Shown one piece after another: positions 1 through 8,139 of a DNA stretch of 18,291 nt (the first letter of the stretch is position 1; every line of letters begins with the position of its first letter). This DNA is from Bacteroidales bacterium (GTDB lineage: Bacteria; Bacteroidota; Bacteroidia; Bacteroidales; P3), in NCBI GenBank assembly GCA_004551865.1, contig SFPR01000034.1, forward strand, positions 1-18,291, written 5' to 3'. Both the position numbers and the translations under genes were made by a program. The notes under the pieces are model-generated. The model was not told where the DNA came from and ran no database searches. It saw nothing but the letters and a program-made list of their open reading frames with translations.

Positions 1-302
1 TCAGCATAAAGCTCTATACGGGAGCTACTCACAACAAACGTTGGAGCTATGATGTGAGTGCAGAACACTTTTATCTCTATACGTGGCACAACACAGCTCA
101 GGACTATATTAGAAATTCGCAAGGCGATGCGGGACATTCCCACCTGACGGTCATCTCTCCCTTTATTACTTACCATTCGGGCAAGAAATGGAACATTGTT
201 TTGAGAAACCGACACTTTATTCGCTCTACCTATTATAAGTACCACGACGATGTGAGGTTTTCGACCACCGATGTCATTCTCACAATCGGCTATACATTGT
301 GA
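1..302 (+). CDS. C-terminal fragment of an outer-membrane beta-barrel-like protein
   Basis: The reading frame is open from the left edge of the window (frame beginning at base 3) to a TGA at 300-302, so the 5' part of the gene is missing. About 99 residues are visible. They alternate polar and aromatic residues (for example HFYLYTW, LTVISPFITYH, KWNIVLRNRHF), which is the pattern of transmembrane beta strands joined by short turns. The last strand ends in TIGYTL, much like the terminal strand of an outer-membrane barrel, although the final residue is Leu rather than the usual Phe or Trp. A GTG at base 54 lies inside the frame and is not a credible start. The family cannot be named from this piece. 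Outer-membrane location is an inference from strand pattern only. Confidence 0.5.
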   Translation, partial: SIKLYTGATHNKRWSYDVSAEHFYLYTWHNTAQDYIRNSQGDAGHSHLTVISPFITYHSGKKWNIVLRNRHFIRSTYYKYHDDVRFSTTDVILTIGYTL

Positions 303-325
303 TTTTTGCGTTTTATTATCCTTAT

Positions 326-360
326 TTTGCTGTTGCGTATTTTGAAATTTCGTACTTTTG
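326..360 (+). promoter_or_regulatory. Bacteroidota-type promoter for pgi
   Basis: TACTTTTG at 353-360 matches the TAnnTTTG -7 box of the Bacteroidota housekeeping sigma factor. A TTTG at 326-329 and a TTG at 333-335 lie upstream at spacings of 23 and 17 nt, either side of the usual 19-21. The box is 27 nt before the pgi ATG and just after the stop of the preceding gene, a sensible position for a new transcription start. Confidence 0.6.
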
Positions 361-387
361 CAGACACAACACAAAAAGAACACCGAT

Positions 388-1686
388 ATGGAATTGGAAT
401 TTGATTTTTCGAATTTTGGAAAGAGCGAAGCACCATTGTGTTTTGACAACGAGAAGCGACAAGAAGTTTTTGACAATCTTTGCAATGCAACGGGCAAAGG
501 CAGTGATTTTCTCGGTTGGAGGGACTTGCCTTGCTGCATTTCGGAAGAAGAGACAGATATAATAAAGAAGACATCCGACCTTGTGAGAAAAAAAGCTGAT
601 GTATTGGTGGTCATAGGTATCGGAGGCTCGTATTTGGGAGCTAAGGCTGTGATTTCGGCTCTCATACCTTACTTTGATTTTGCCAAACACCCTCACCACA
701 AATGTGAGGTGGTCTACGCAGGCTGCAATCTTTCGCAAGACTATATTGCAGACCTTATCGACTATCTCAAACACAAGGAATACTGCCTCTGTGTCATCTC
801 AAAAAGCGGTACAACCACCGAACCGGCAATAGCGTTCCGTCTTTTGAGAGCCGAATTGGAGAAAAAATATGGCAAACTCGAAGCAAAAGACCGAATAATT
901 GCCATAACAGACCGACAAAAGGGGGCTTTGAGGCAAGAGAGCAAAGAAAATGGTTATCGGACTTTTGAAATAAGAGACGATGTGGGCGGAAGGTTTTCGG
1001 TACTTTCTCCTGTGGGTCTGCTACCTGTGGCAGTTGCAGGAGCAGATATTGAAGAGCTGCTTGCGGGAGCAAGACAAATGAGAGACGAATTGATAAATGA
1101 CCAAAGTGAAAACAATCCTGCATATCGCTATGCGGCAATAAGAAACAGTCTCTATTCGCAAGGGAAAAAGATTGAGGCACTTGTGGCATACGAACCTTGC
1201 TTACAGTATTTCATTGCTTGGTGGCAGCAGCTTTTTGGCGAGAGTGAGGGAAAGCAACTCAAGGGTCTTTTTCCCGTTGGGCTGAACAACACTACGGACT
1301 TGCACTCTTTGGGTCAATATGTGCAGCAGGGGGAACGCATATTGTTTGAAACAGTTCTCAAAGTTGCCGAAAGCCGAAGACAAATTAGCATTCCTGTTGA
1401 TGCAAACGACCTCGATGGTTTGAACTATCTGACGAAATATTCTCTTGAAAGCATAAACCACATTGCCCAAAAGGCGACAAGTAAGGCTCACACTGACGGA
1501 GGAGTGCCACAAATCGGGATTACAATTCCACGCTTGGACGCTCGCTCAATGGGAGAATTGATTTACTTCTTTGAATTTGCCTGTGCATTGAGTGCATACC
1601 TGCTCGGGGTCAATCCTTTTGACCAGCCGGGAGTGGAAGACTACAAAAGAAATATGTTTGACTTGCTTGGGAAAAACAAAAAGTAA
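388..1686 (+). CDS. pgi: Glucose-6-phosphate isomerase
   Basis: Interconverts glucose 6-phosphate and fructose 6-phosphate in the cytoplasm (glycolysis and gluconeogenesis). The 432-residue product is the short bacterial form. Visible landmarks are a sugar-phosphate-binding GIGGSYLGA at about 77-85, SKSGTTTEPA at about 138-147, the first PGI signature DDVGGRFSVLSPVG at 197-210, the catalytic GESEGK (Glu285), the ring-opening His in TTDLHSLGQ (His305), and the second signature GVNPFDQPGVEDYK at 407-420 ending in the catalytic Lys420. ATG at 388 is chosen because it follows the promoter box by 27 nt. An in-frame TTG at 358 overlaps that box and would add ten residues with no family support. The permease gene follows after 28 nt and is probably co-transcribed. 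Nothing appears damaged. Confidence 0.97.
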   Translation: MELEFDFSNFGKSEAPLCFDNEKRQEVFDNLCNATGKGSDFLGWRDLPCCISEEETDIIKKTSDLVRKKADVLVVIGIGGSYLGAKAVISALIPYFDFAKHPHHKCEVVYAGCNLSQDYIADLIDYLKHKEYCLCVISKSGTTTEPAIAFRLLRAELEKKYGKLEAKDRIIAITDRQKGALRQESKENGYRTFEIRDDVGGRFSVLSPVGLLPVAVAGADIEELLAGARQMRDELINDQSENNPAYRYAAIRNSLYSQGKKIEALVAYEPCLQYFIAWWQQLFGESEGKQLKGLFPVGLNNTTDLHSLGQYVQQGERILFETVLKVAESRRQISIPVDANDLDGLNYLTKYSLESINHIAQKATSKAHTDGGVPQIGITIPRLDARSMGELIYFFEFACALSAYLLGVNPFDQPGVEDYKRNMFDLLGKNKK

Positions 1687-1714
1687 AAAACACTTCGACA
1701 AATACCCTTGACAG

Positions 1715-2944
1715 ATGAGTACAGAGACCATTGCACTTGTGGTGTTCATCATCACATATATAGGAATTATCTTTACAAGGCTGCCAAAGGTCAATATAGA
1801 CCGACCTTCGGCAGCTTTTGTTGGTGCAGTTGCCATGATGTGCTTGGGAATTGTGGATTTTTCTCAGGTAGTCGGCTTCATAGATTTCAATACTATCTTT
1901 TTGCTTTTGGGAATGATGATAGTAATCTCTGCACTCAAAGCAGACGGATTGTTTAACATAGTTGCACAAAAGACACTTGCCTTTGCAAATACGCGAATAA
2001 AGCTCCTTGTATGCATAGTCTTGATTTCCGGCATAGGATCTGCCTTTTTGGTGAATGATGCAGTTGTTTTGATTTTTACACCTGTCATTATATCTATATG
2101 TAAGCGAGCTTCGCTCAACCCTCTGCCTTATCTTATTGCAGAAATACTCTCCTCAAACGTCGGAAGCGTGATGACAATCACCGGCAATCCTCAAAATATG
2201 CTCATAGGTCTCAATAGCGGAATATCATACGCCGATTTCATGCTGCATCTGCTCCCCGTTTCGCTTATTTCGATGGCAATCACGGTTGTTGTTATATGGT
2301 TTGTTTACCGCAAAGAGTTCTCCCTTTCAACTCCTTTGAGATATAGCGAAGACATAGAGCCTAAACAGCATGGTGCTTATGCCTCTTCAATCATTTTTGT
2401 TTTGCTTGTTGCAGGATTTTTCTTGGGAAAGATATTGCAACTTCCGATTTGCGTCATTGCATTGGCTGCCGCAGCACTCATAATCCTCTTTTCGAAGCAC
2501 AAACCCACCGAATTGCTCAAAGAAGTCGATTGGGTGTTGTTGCTTTTCTTTGCTTCTCTTTTTGTTGTGGTCGGAGCAGTGCAACAAACAGGTGTTTTGG
2601 ACAAGGTGTTCTCCATTTCAATCAGCAAAGACTTCTCCGGATTGCTGTCAGTTCATGGTATCAGCTTGGTGATGAGCCAGATTTTGAGCAACGTTCCCTA
2701 TACCGTTTTGATGTTACCGATAATGAATGCGGCGGCAGACCAAACTCTTTGGCTTGCTCTTGCAAGTGCTTCGACCCTTGCAGGAAATGCCACGATAATA
2801 GGAGCAATGGCAAACATCATTGTCATAGAATCTTCTGAGCGTTTCGGTGTAAAAATAGGCTTTTGGGAGTTTTTCAAAAGCGGAATTGTGGTTACCCTGT
2901 TGAGCTTTGGCGTTTCGCTTCTCTGCCTTTGGCTTTTGCAATAA
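1715..2944 (+). CDS. ArsB/NhaD/SLC13-type inner-membrane permease (anion or Na+/H+ transporter)
   Basis: A 409-residue polytopic membrane protein with roughly ten to twelve hydrophobic segments and no signal peptide. Its layout is that of the ion transporter superfamily containing ArsB, NhaD, CitM and the SLC13 carriers. Each half carries a conserved polar loop within a membrane helix: FLVNDAVVLIFTPV with SVMTITGNPQNMLIGLNSG in the first half, and ILSNVPYTVLMLP with GNATIIGAMANIIVIESS in the second. These Asn/Gly-rich re-entrant motifs form the substrate site in this superfamily. The substrate cannot be decided here: arsenite, carboxylate, sulfate and Na+/H+ exchange all occur in relatives, and no arsR-like or metabolic partner gene is adjacent. 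The gene starts 28 nt after pgi and probably shares its promoter. Confidence 0.85.
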   Translation: MSTETIALVVFIITYIGIIFTRLPKVNIDRPSAAFVGAVAMMCLGIVDFSQVVGFIDFNTIFLLLGMMIVISALKADGLFNIVAQKTLAFANTRIKLLVCIVLISGIGSAFLVNDAVVLIFTPVIISICKRASLNPLPYLIAEILSSNVGSVMTITGNPQNMLIGLNSGISYADFMLHLLPVSLISMAITVVVIWFVYRKEFSLSTPLRYSEDIEPKQHGAYASSIIFVLLVAGFFLGKILQLPICVIALAAAALIILFSKHKPTELLKEVDWVLLLFFASLFVVVGAVQQTGVLDKVFSISISKDFSGLLSVHGISLVMSQILSNVPYTVLMLPIMNAAADQTLWLALASASTLAGNATIIGAMANIIVIESSERFGVKIGFWEFFKSGIVVTLLSFGVSLLCLWLLQ

Positions 2945-2968
2945 AAAAGCCTTTTTTAGTCGCACCAT

Positions 2969-2999
2969 ATTGTCGAACAGATTTTTTTTCCTACCTTTG
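2969..2999 (+). promoter_or_regulatory. Bacteroidota-type promoter for the nusB-coaE cluster
   Basis: TACCTTTG at 2992-2999 is an exact TAnnTTTG -7 box. ATTG at 2969-2972 supplies a TTG -33 element with 19 nt between them, within the known 19-21 spacing. It lies 39 nt before the nusB ATG in an AT-rich gap after the permease gene. Confidence 0.75.
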
Positions 3000-3038
3000 C
3001 AACGCAAAAACAACAACAAGAAAACGTTTTAGAATTAA

Positions 3039-3986
3039 ATGTTAAGTCGCCATTTCTTACGTGCCAAGGTTTTGCAACAGCTTTATTCCTGCATGATGTC
3101 GGGAAATAAGGATGTCGCATTGGCTGAACAAGATTTGCTTGAAGGCATTGAGCAAACCTACAAACTGCAAGTGTATATTTATTCTGCAACTTTGGAAATC
3201 AGAGACATTGCAGAAAATCAAATTGAGGAAGCAAAGACAAAATTTTTCCCCACCGAAGAAGAGTTAAACCCCAACATGAGATTTGTAACCAACCCTTTGT
3301 TTGCCCGATTGCAAGAGAACATCGAGCTGAACAAGGCTGTGGAAAAACTAAAAATCAACTGGGCTGAACAAAAAGATATGTTGAAGAACATCTTCAACCG
3401 TTTTAAGGATTCGGATTCGTACAAGAAATACATGGCTCTTGAAAACTGCACCTTTGAAGACCACAGGAAGGTAGTTATACTGATGATGAAGAATTACCTT
3501 TTGAAGAATGAGTCTTTTTTGGATTTCCTTTTTGAGAAGCAACTCTATTGGGAAAGCGATTTTCTCTTTGTCGGACTTACCTATCTCAACTATTTGAAAG
3601 ATTATGAGGAAGATGCATTGCCTCACAAGCCCCTCTTTCAGATGTTTGACGAGAAAACGGACGACCGAAAAGCCTTTGCAGTCGATTTACTCACAAAGAC
3701 GCTTGCCCATTATGACGAATACGACGAACTATTCCGCAAACACGTCGAAAATTGGGACATGGACAGACTTGCGTTTTTGGATAGGATTATAATAAAGATG
3801 GGTATCACCGAGTTATTGTACTGTCCTAACATTCCGGTAAGGGTAACGATGAACGAATATATTGAACTTGCCAAAGAGTTTTCAACAGAAAGAAGCAAAT
3901 TGTTTGTGAACGGATTGTTGGATAGGTTCCTCATCGACCTGAGAGCCGAAGGCAGAATAATGAAAGAAGATATTGAAAACGAATAA
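3039..3986 (+). CDS. nusB: Transcription antitermination factor NusB (long Bacteroidota form)
   Basis: NusB binds boxA RNA together with NusE (ribosomal protein S10) and promotes antitermination, chiefly on rRNA operons. This product has 315 residues, about twice the E. coli protein. The conserved NusB fold is split: an N-terminal helix (MLSRHFLRAKVLQQLYSCMMS) resembles the start of ordinary NusB, a lysine-rich helical insert of about 150 residues follows, and the RNA-binding half lies at about 210-305 (ENWDMDRLAFLDRIIIKMGITELLY, then PVRVTMNEYIELAKEFS and FVNGLLDRF). This long architecture is usual in Bacteroidota. It is the first gene after its own promoter, and the lipoprotein gene follows after 10 nt. 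Confidence 0.93.
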   Translation: MLSRHFLRAKVLQQLYSCMMSGNKDVALAEQDLLEGIEQTYKLQVYIYSATLEIRDIAENQIEEAKTKFFPTEEELNPNMRFVTNPLFARLQENIELNKAVEKLKINWAEQKDMLKNIFNRFKDSDSYKKYMALENCTFEDHRKVVILMMKNYLLKNESFLDFLFEKQLYWESDFLFVGLTYLNYLKDYEEDALPHKPLFQMFDEKTDDRKAFAVDLLTKTLAHYDEYDELFRKHVENWDMDRLAFLDRIIIKMGITELLYCPNIPVRVTMNEYIELAKEFSTERSKLFVNGLLDRFLIDLRAEGRIMKEDIENE

Positions 3987-3996
3987 GTGGCAAACA

Positions 3997-4431
3997 ATGA
4001 AAAAACTCTTGAATTGCATAAATTCTTTCGGTGTTTTGCTAATTTGTTGCGGCGTTTTATTTTCCTCTTGCGGCAACAAGAAAAGCGAAAACGACATTGA
4101 CGTTTCCGTTATCGACAAGATGACAAGCATAAAGTTTGAAAGAGACGTGATAGACTTCAAACGAGTTGAGGCAGGAGAGAGGGTGAGTGGCAGTTTTAAG
4201 TTTACAAATACGGGAAATAGTCCTTTGGTCATTTACGAGGTCAATACCTCATGCGGATGTACCGTTGCCGACTATCCTCACGGAGAAATAGCTCCGGGAG
4301 AGAGCGGAATGATTTCGGTAACTTACGATTCGGACGGAGCAAACGGCATGAGGATTACCAAACAAGTAACAGTGAACGCAAATACCAAGCCTGCACAAAC
4401 GCAGCTCCGCATTGTGGCAGACGTATATTGA
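3997..4431 (+). CDS. DUF1573 family lipoprotein
   Basis: The 144-residue product begins with a lipoprotein signal peptide: MKK, a hydrophobic stretch, then the lipobox LFSSC with the acylated cysteine followed by GNKKSEND. The mature part matches the DUF1573 immunoglobulin-like domain found widely in Bacteroidota: FERDVIDFKRVEAGERVSGSF, the FTNTGNSPLVI strand pair, the hallmark SCGCTVADYP and the IAPGESGMISVTY turn. Its molecular function is not established; an envelope role is likely from the lipid anchor. ATG at 3997 is preferred over an in-frame TTG at 3973 that lies inside nusB. The gene is consistently found between nusB and yajC in this phylum, which supports co-transcription. Confidence 0.9.
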   Translation: MKKLLNCINSFGVLLICCGVLFSSCGNKKSENDIDVSVIDKMTSIKFERDVIDFKRVEAGERVSGSFKFTNTGNSPLVIYEVNTSCGCTVADYPHGEIAPGESGMISVTYDSDGANGMRITKQVTVNANTKPAQTQLRIVADVY

Positions 4432-4468
4432 AGAACTAAATTAACAAACAAATAATAAAATTTTAGCA

Positions 4469-4777
4469 ATGAACGTATTGAATGTGCTTTTACAAGCAGG
4501 TGGTGGTGGAGCAATGAGTTCTATCATCATGTTGGTGGCAATCATCGTGATATTTTACTTTTTCATGATACGCCCTCAGCAAAAGAGACAAAAGGAAGAA
4601 AAGAAATTCAGAGAGGCTCTTACAAAGGGTCAAAGGGTTGTAACAATCGGCGGATTGCATGGCAAGATTGCCGATGTGAGAGAGACAACCGTTTTGATAG
4701 AAGTTGCAAACGATGTAAAAATCGAGGTAGAGAAAACTGCCGTAGCAATGAGTGTTGCAACCGACCAAAAGAATTAG
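4469..4777 (+). CDS. yajC: Sec translocon accessory subunit YajC
   Basis: YajC associates with SecDF and the SecYEG translocon in the inner membrane. The 102-residue protein has a short glycine-rich N-terminus, a single transmembrane helix at about 16-33 (MSSIIMLVAIIVIFYFFM), the family hallmark IRPQQKRQKEEKKF directly after it, and a small cytoplasmic domain containing LTKGQRVVTIGGLHGKIADV. Length and motif order are normal for the family. It lies 37 nt after the DUF1573 gene with no recognisable promoter between. A terminator-like hairpin follows it (see 4809-4850). Confidence 0.96.
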   Translation: MNVLNVLLQAGGGGAMSSIIMLVAIIVIFYFFMIRPQQKRQKEEKKFREALTKGQRVVTIGGLHGKIADVRETTVLIEVANDVKIEVEKTAVAMSVATDQKN

Positions 4778-4808
4778 AGCTTTCTCTTTGAGATTTATCG
4801 AATTATGA

Positions 4809-4850
4809 GAGCGTTCTGCACTGTTGAAATGCAGACGCTCGCTTTTGTTT
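4809..4850 (+). terminator. Terminator-like hairpin between yajC and ybbR
   Basis: GAGCGTTCTGCA at 4809-4820 pairs with TGCAGACGCTC at 4830-4840, leaving one bulged T and a 9-nt loop. The stem is followed by GCTTTTGTTT. Stem strength and position suit an intrinsic terminator or attenuator, but the U-tract is interrupted. ybbR begins only 20 nt after the stem, so expression of ybbR and coaE would need readthrough or a promoter hidden in the hairpin. Confidence 0.5.
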
Positions 4851-4859
4851 GTGCAGAAG

Positions 4860-5840
4860 ATGCCGTCTGACAGCCGTAAAAACAAAAACAAATTGTATCA
4901 ACTGCTGACCAACACCAAGGTCAGAACGGCGTTGTTGTGCCTTTGTATGAGCGGAGCGTTGTGGTTGTTCGTTGTTTTGGGAAAGACGTATCAATATAAC
5001 TACTCTCTGTCTGTTTCTTTTGTCAATACAGACAATCCTCATCAGAGTATATATTGCAGCGACAGCATAATAGATGTTCATATCACGAGTTCGGGCTTTG
5101 ATTTGCTCGCAAGCCGGTTGCCATTCAGGAAATCAAACAACATACAGTTTGATATAGGTTCCTTATCGCTCAATATGCAGAGCGGAAGAGCCAAGATACC
5201 CACCGGATTTTTGAACAAACAAGTGCTTTCTGAGATAAGAATGCAAAAAGTCCCCATACAAATCATGCCGGACACCCTCATTTTGGGCTGGAACAAGACA
5301 TACTCCAAGCAAGTTCCGCTTGTAAGCAGGGTAAAGGTCGAATGCAAACAACCTTTCGGTGTTTCGCAGCAACCGGAGCTGATTGACAAATACGTTTGGT
5401 TGGAGGGAAACAAAGAAAGCATAGAAAAAATTGATACACTCTTCACCAAAGAAATAACAATCAAAGACATAGACCGTAATTTCTTCACCTTTGTACCTAT
5501 AGACTTCGATTTCAATCAAGAAAAGGTAAGTTTACATCAAAGTAACGTCGGATTAAGTATCAAAGTTAGGGAATACACCGAAAATGACATTGTTTTGCCG
5601 GTGGAAATCATCGCAGGAAAAGACGACAAACTCAGATTGTTTCCCTCAAACGTCAAAATACGTTACAAAGTCGCCATGGAAGACTTCAAAAAAGTGAACA
5701 CGGACGAACTTTCCGCATACGTGATTTATTCAAACGATGATGAGAAAAAGAAACTAAGGGTAATGCTTTCAAATGTTCCCGATTTTATCAAAGTAATCTC
5801 CATTTCACCCTCAAAAGTCGATTATATAATACAGAAATGA
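4860..5840 (+). CDS. YbbR-like domain protein, membrane anchored
   Basis: A 326-residue protein with one N-terminal transmembrane helix at about 23-40 (TALLCLCMSGALWLFVVLG) and a long extracytoplasmic beta-rich region. Segments such as YNYSLSVSFVNTD, QVPLVSRVKVEC with YVWLEGNKESIEKIDTLFTKEI, and NDIVLPVEIIAGKDDKLRLFPSNVKIRY have the form of repeated YbbR domains. In Firmicutes a YbbR protein (CdaR) regulates a diadenylate cyclase; no cyclase gene is next to this one, and the role in Bacteroidota is unknown. ATG at 4860 is chosen because the alternatives (TTG 4824, GTG 4851) lie in or directly after the upstream hairpin. The final four bases overlap coaE as ATGA, indicating translational coupling. 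Confidence 0.82.
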   Translation: MPSDSRKNKNKLYQLLTNTKVRTALLCLCMSGALWLFVVLGKTYQYNYSLSVSFVNTDNPHQSIYCSDSIIDVHITSSGFDLLASRLPFRKSNNIQFDIGSLSLNMQSGRAKIPTGFLNKQVLSEIRMQKVPIQIMPDTLILGWNKTYSKQVPLVSRVKVECKQPFGVSQQPELIDKYVWLEGNKESIEKIDTLFTKEITIKDIDRNFFTFVPIDFDFNQEKVSLHQSNVGLSIKVREYTENDIVLPVEIIAGKDDKLRLFPSNVKIRYKVAMEDFKKVNTDELSAYVIYSNDDEKKKLRVMLSNVPDFIKVISISPSKVDYIIQK

Positions 5841-6427
5841 GAGCAAAGGTAGGATTGACAGGAGGTATAGGTTGCGGAAAATCGTTGATTGCCCGAGTTT
5901 TTGAGACAATCGGAATACCTGTCTTTTACTCCGACATCGAAGCAAAGCGACTTTATGAAGACAAATCGTTCCTCAAACAAATTGAAAAAGCATTCGGCAG
6001 AGAGGTTGTCAAAAATCAAGTATTGCAAAGGGCGGTTCTTGCCGACATAGTCTTCAATGACAAAGACAAATTGAGACAACTCAACTCTATGACGCACCCC
6101 AAGGTGTTTGAAATGTTCTCTTTGTGGAGCAGCAAGCAGACTTCGCCATACGTTATCATGGAAAGTGCGATTTTATTTGAGAACAATTTGCAGCAAAATT
6201 TCGATTTGACGATTTCAATCAGCTCTCCGAAAGATGTTATAATCAAACGAGTGATGCAACGCGACAAATGCAGTGAGCAACAAGTCGTTGCAAGAATGTC
6301 AAATCAGATGTCGCAAGAGCAGAAGGACGCTTTGGCAGATTATGTTATCAAACACGATGACAAAACCATGCTCATACCGCAACTATTGACCATTCACAAT
6401 AGCATATTAAGCCATTTGAAAGAATAA
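5837..6427 (+). CDS. coaE: Dephospho-CoA kinase
   Basis: Catalyses the last step of coenzyme A synthesis, ATP-dependent phosphorylation of the 3'-hydroxyl of dephospho-CoA. The 196-residue protein has the normal family length. It shows the P-loop GLTGGIGCGKS at about 7-17, the substrate-side Asp in PVFYSDIEAKRLY at about 33, THPKVFEM near 90, the MESAILFEN strand, and the lid-region sequence IKRVMQRDKCSEQQVVARMSNQMSQEQK near 135-162. The ATG overlaps the ybbR stop by four bases. The ybbR-coaE pairing is common in Bacteroidota. The protease gene follows after 40 nt without a visible promoter or terminator. Confidence 0.95.
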   Translation: MRAKVGLTGGIGCGKSLIARVFETIGIPVFYSDIEAKRLYEDKSFLKQIEKAFGREVVKNQVLQRAVLADIVFNDKDKLRQLNSMTHPKVFEMFSLWSSKQTSPYVIMESAILFENNLQQNFDLTISISSPKDVIIKRVMQRDKCSEQQVVARMSNQMSQEQKDALADYVIKHDDKTMLIPQLLTIHNSILSHLKE

Positions 6428-6467
6428 TTGTCGAAATAAATAAACACAAAAATAAAACACAATCAAC

Positions 6468-8126
6468 ATGAAAAAGCACTTATTATTTTTGACAGCATTG
6501 TTGGCAACGTTTACCTTGTTTGCACAATTAAGCACAGGGGAGATGCCGCCATCGTTCTCTCTGAAAAATGCGGACAATGCTCCGATTAACACAATCACCC
6601 TTCAACAACCCGATGTCGATAAGCTCCTTGCCGAAGACGAAAGTGAAGAAGCCATGTTCAAACCAAGACGTTTCGGGGTCATTCTTCGTTGCGACAAAGA
6701 TTTTTTTGAAAATGCGACAATCATAGAGACAAAGACCGACAGGATTTACCGTCTTGCTGTAGAAGTTCCCGAGGCTCAGGCATTGGTATTCTACTCCGAA
6801 AGATTTCGTTTGCCAAAAAACGGAAAACTTTTCTTGTATAACGACGACCGTTCGAGAGTTTTGGGAGCTTTCTCCTCGTTTAACAACCATGAATTGCACA
6901 CTTTCGCAACTGAATACTTGGAAGGAGAGAGGATAATCTTTGAATACGTAGAGCCTCTTGACCAAAGCGAAAAAGCAGAGCTTGAAATAAGCGAAATTGG
7001 TTACGCTTACAGAGACATTCCCGAGAAGTCGTCAAGCGAATATCGCTCTTCGGGTTCGTGCAATGTCAATGTAAACTGCTCAGAAGGCGATGATTTCCGC
7101 AAACAACAGCGTGCTGTCGCAAGAATACTTGTCAAAATGGACGCTTATACGATGGGTTGGTGTACCGGAACGCTGATTAACAATACCAATTATGACCGAA
7201 CACCATATCTTTTGACCGCTGCACACTGTATAGAAAGCGTTTCGTCAAGTTCTTATTACTCACAATTTGTTTTTTACTTCAATTACGAAACCTCGGGCTG
7301 CTCAACACCTTCGCAAGAGCCCTCTCGCTCTCACTCGCTCACCGGTGCAACCGTAAAAGCTTACGATAACACTTACAGCGATGGGGGAAGCGACTTTTGT
7401 TTGCTTCTGTTGAACGACCAAATTCCGCAGAGTTACAATCCTTTCTGGTGTGGTTGGGACAATAGAAACCAAGCTGTAACACAAGGAGTTTGCATTCATC
7501 ACCCTTCGGGAGACGTGAAGAAAATTTCAACCTTCAACACAAGACTTCAATCCATAAGCATGGGAGCAAGTACCGCCACTCACTGGCTGGTAAAGTGGGA
7601 ACCGACAACCAATGGTTACGGAATAACAGAAGGAGGTTCCTCAGGCTCGGCATTGTTTAACGTTTACGGACAGATAATTGGCGATTTGACCGGAGGAACT
7701 TCGGCTTGCAATGTAGCAGAGGACGATAAAGTCGATTATTATGGTAAATTGTCATACTCTTGGAGTTCAAACGGCTCGTCAAACAGCCGCCGATTGAAAC
7801 CATGGCTTGACCCTGCAAACACAGGCGTCTCTTCGATAGGAGGAATGGACTACAACTCCTCACTGCCCTCGGTTGCGGCAAAAGAAGACTTGGCAAGCAT
7901 AGCTCCGAACCCTGCAAAAGACATTCTGACAGTTACTTTCGACAATTCTTATTCTCAAATTGCCCTCACAATATGTGACCAAGCGGCAAGAGTTGTCAGA
8001 ACTGAAACAATACCTTCAAATACCACATCATATACACTTGATTTACAAAATCTTAAATCAGGAGTTTATTTCATCACAATCAAGGCTGATGACAATATTT
8101 CGACACATAAAGTAGTTATTTACTAA
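6468..8126 (+). CDS. Secreted lysyl-endopeptidase-like serine protease with T9SS sorting domain
   Basis: The 552-residue product begins with a signal peptide (MKKHLLFLTALLATFTLFAQ). A pro-region of roughly 190 residues precedes a chymotrypsin-fold catalytic domain that resembles Achromobacter lysyl endopeptidase. The triad is visible: His253 in LLTAAHC, Asp309 in GGSDFCLLLL, and Ser402 in EGGSSGSALFN. Other family landmarks are CTGTLINNT, FYFNYE, FWCGWDN, IHHPSGDVKKIS and GQIIGDLTGG, with several cysteines placed as in disulfide-bonded relatives. After a linker, residues of about 487-552 (IAPNPAKDILTV to LKSGVYFITIKADDNISTHKVVIY) form a type A C-terminal sorting domain of the type IX secretion system. 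The protein is therefore probably exported through the outer membrane and released or anchored. Cleavage after lysine is inferred from family resemblance, not shown. Confidence 0.9.
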   Translation: MKKHLLFLTALLATFTLFAQLSTGEMPPSFSLKNADNAPINTITLQQPDVDKLLAEDESEEAMFKPRRFGVILRCDKDFFENATIIETKTDRIYRLAVEVPEAQALVFYSERFRLPKNGKLFLYNDDRSRVLGAFSSFNNHELHTFATEYLEGERIIFEYVEPLDQSEKAELEISEIGYAYRDIPEKSSSEYRSSGSCNVNVNCSEGDDFRKQQRAVARILVKMDAYTMGWCTGTLINNTNYDRTPYLLTAAHCIESVSSSSYYSQFVFYFNYETSGCSTPSQEPSRSHSLTGATVKAYDNTYSDGGSDFCLLLLNDQIPQSYNPFWCGWDNRNQAVTQGVCIHHPSGDVKKISTFNTRLQSISMGASTATHWLVKWEPTTNGYGITEGGSSGSALFNVYGQIIGDLTGGTSACNVAEDDKVDYYGKLSYSWSSNGSSNSRRLKPWLDPANTGVSSIGGMDYNSSLPSVAAKEDLASIAPNPAKDILTVTFDNSYSQIALTICDQAARVVRTETIPSNTTSYTLDLQNLKSGVYFITIKADDNISTHKVVIY

Positions 8127-8139
8127 AAGTGAAAAGCGA

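Noticed and set aside
358..387. TTG start for pgi giving ten extra residues
   Set aside because: The TTG lies inside the TACTTTTG promoter box, and the extra residues are not part of the family.
290..1189. Long minus-strand frames opposite pgi
   Set aside because: They are shadows of pgi, which has full family motifs; none shows a recognisable domain.
2944..2960. Terminator after the permease gene (A-run, GCC, T-run)
   Set aside because: The A6G/CT6 arms leave only a one-base loop and very few GC pairs, so no stable hairpin forms.
4824..4859. Upstream TTG or GTG starts for ybbR
   Set aside because: TTG 4824 lies in the hairpin loop and GTG 4851 just after its U-tract; the ATG at 4860 gives a normal N-terminus before the membrane helix.
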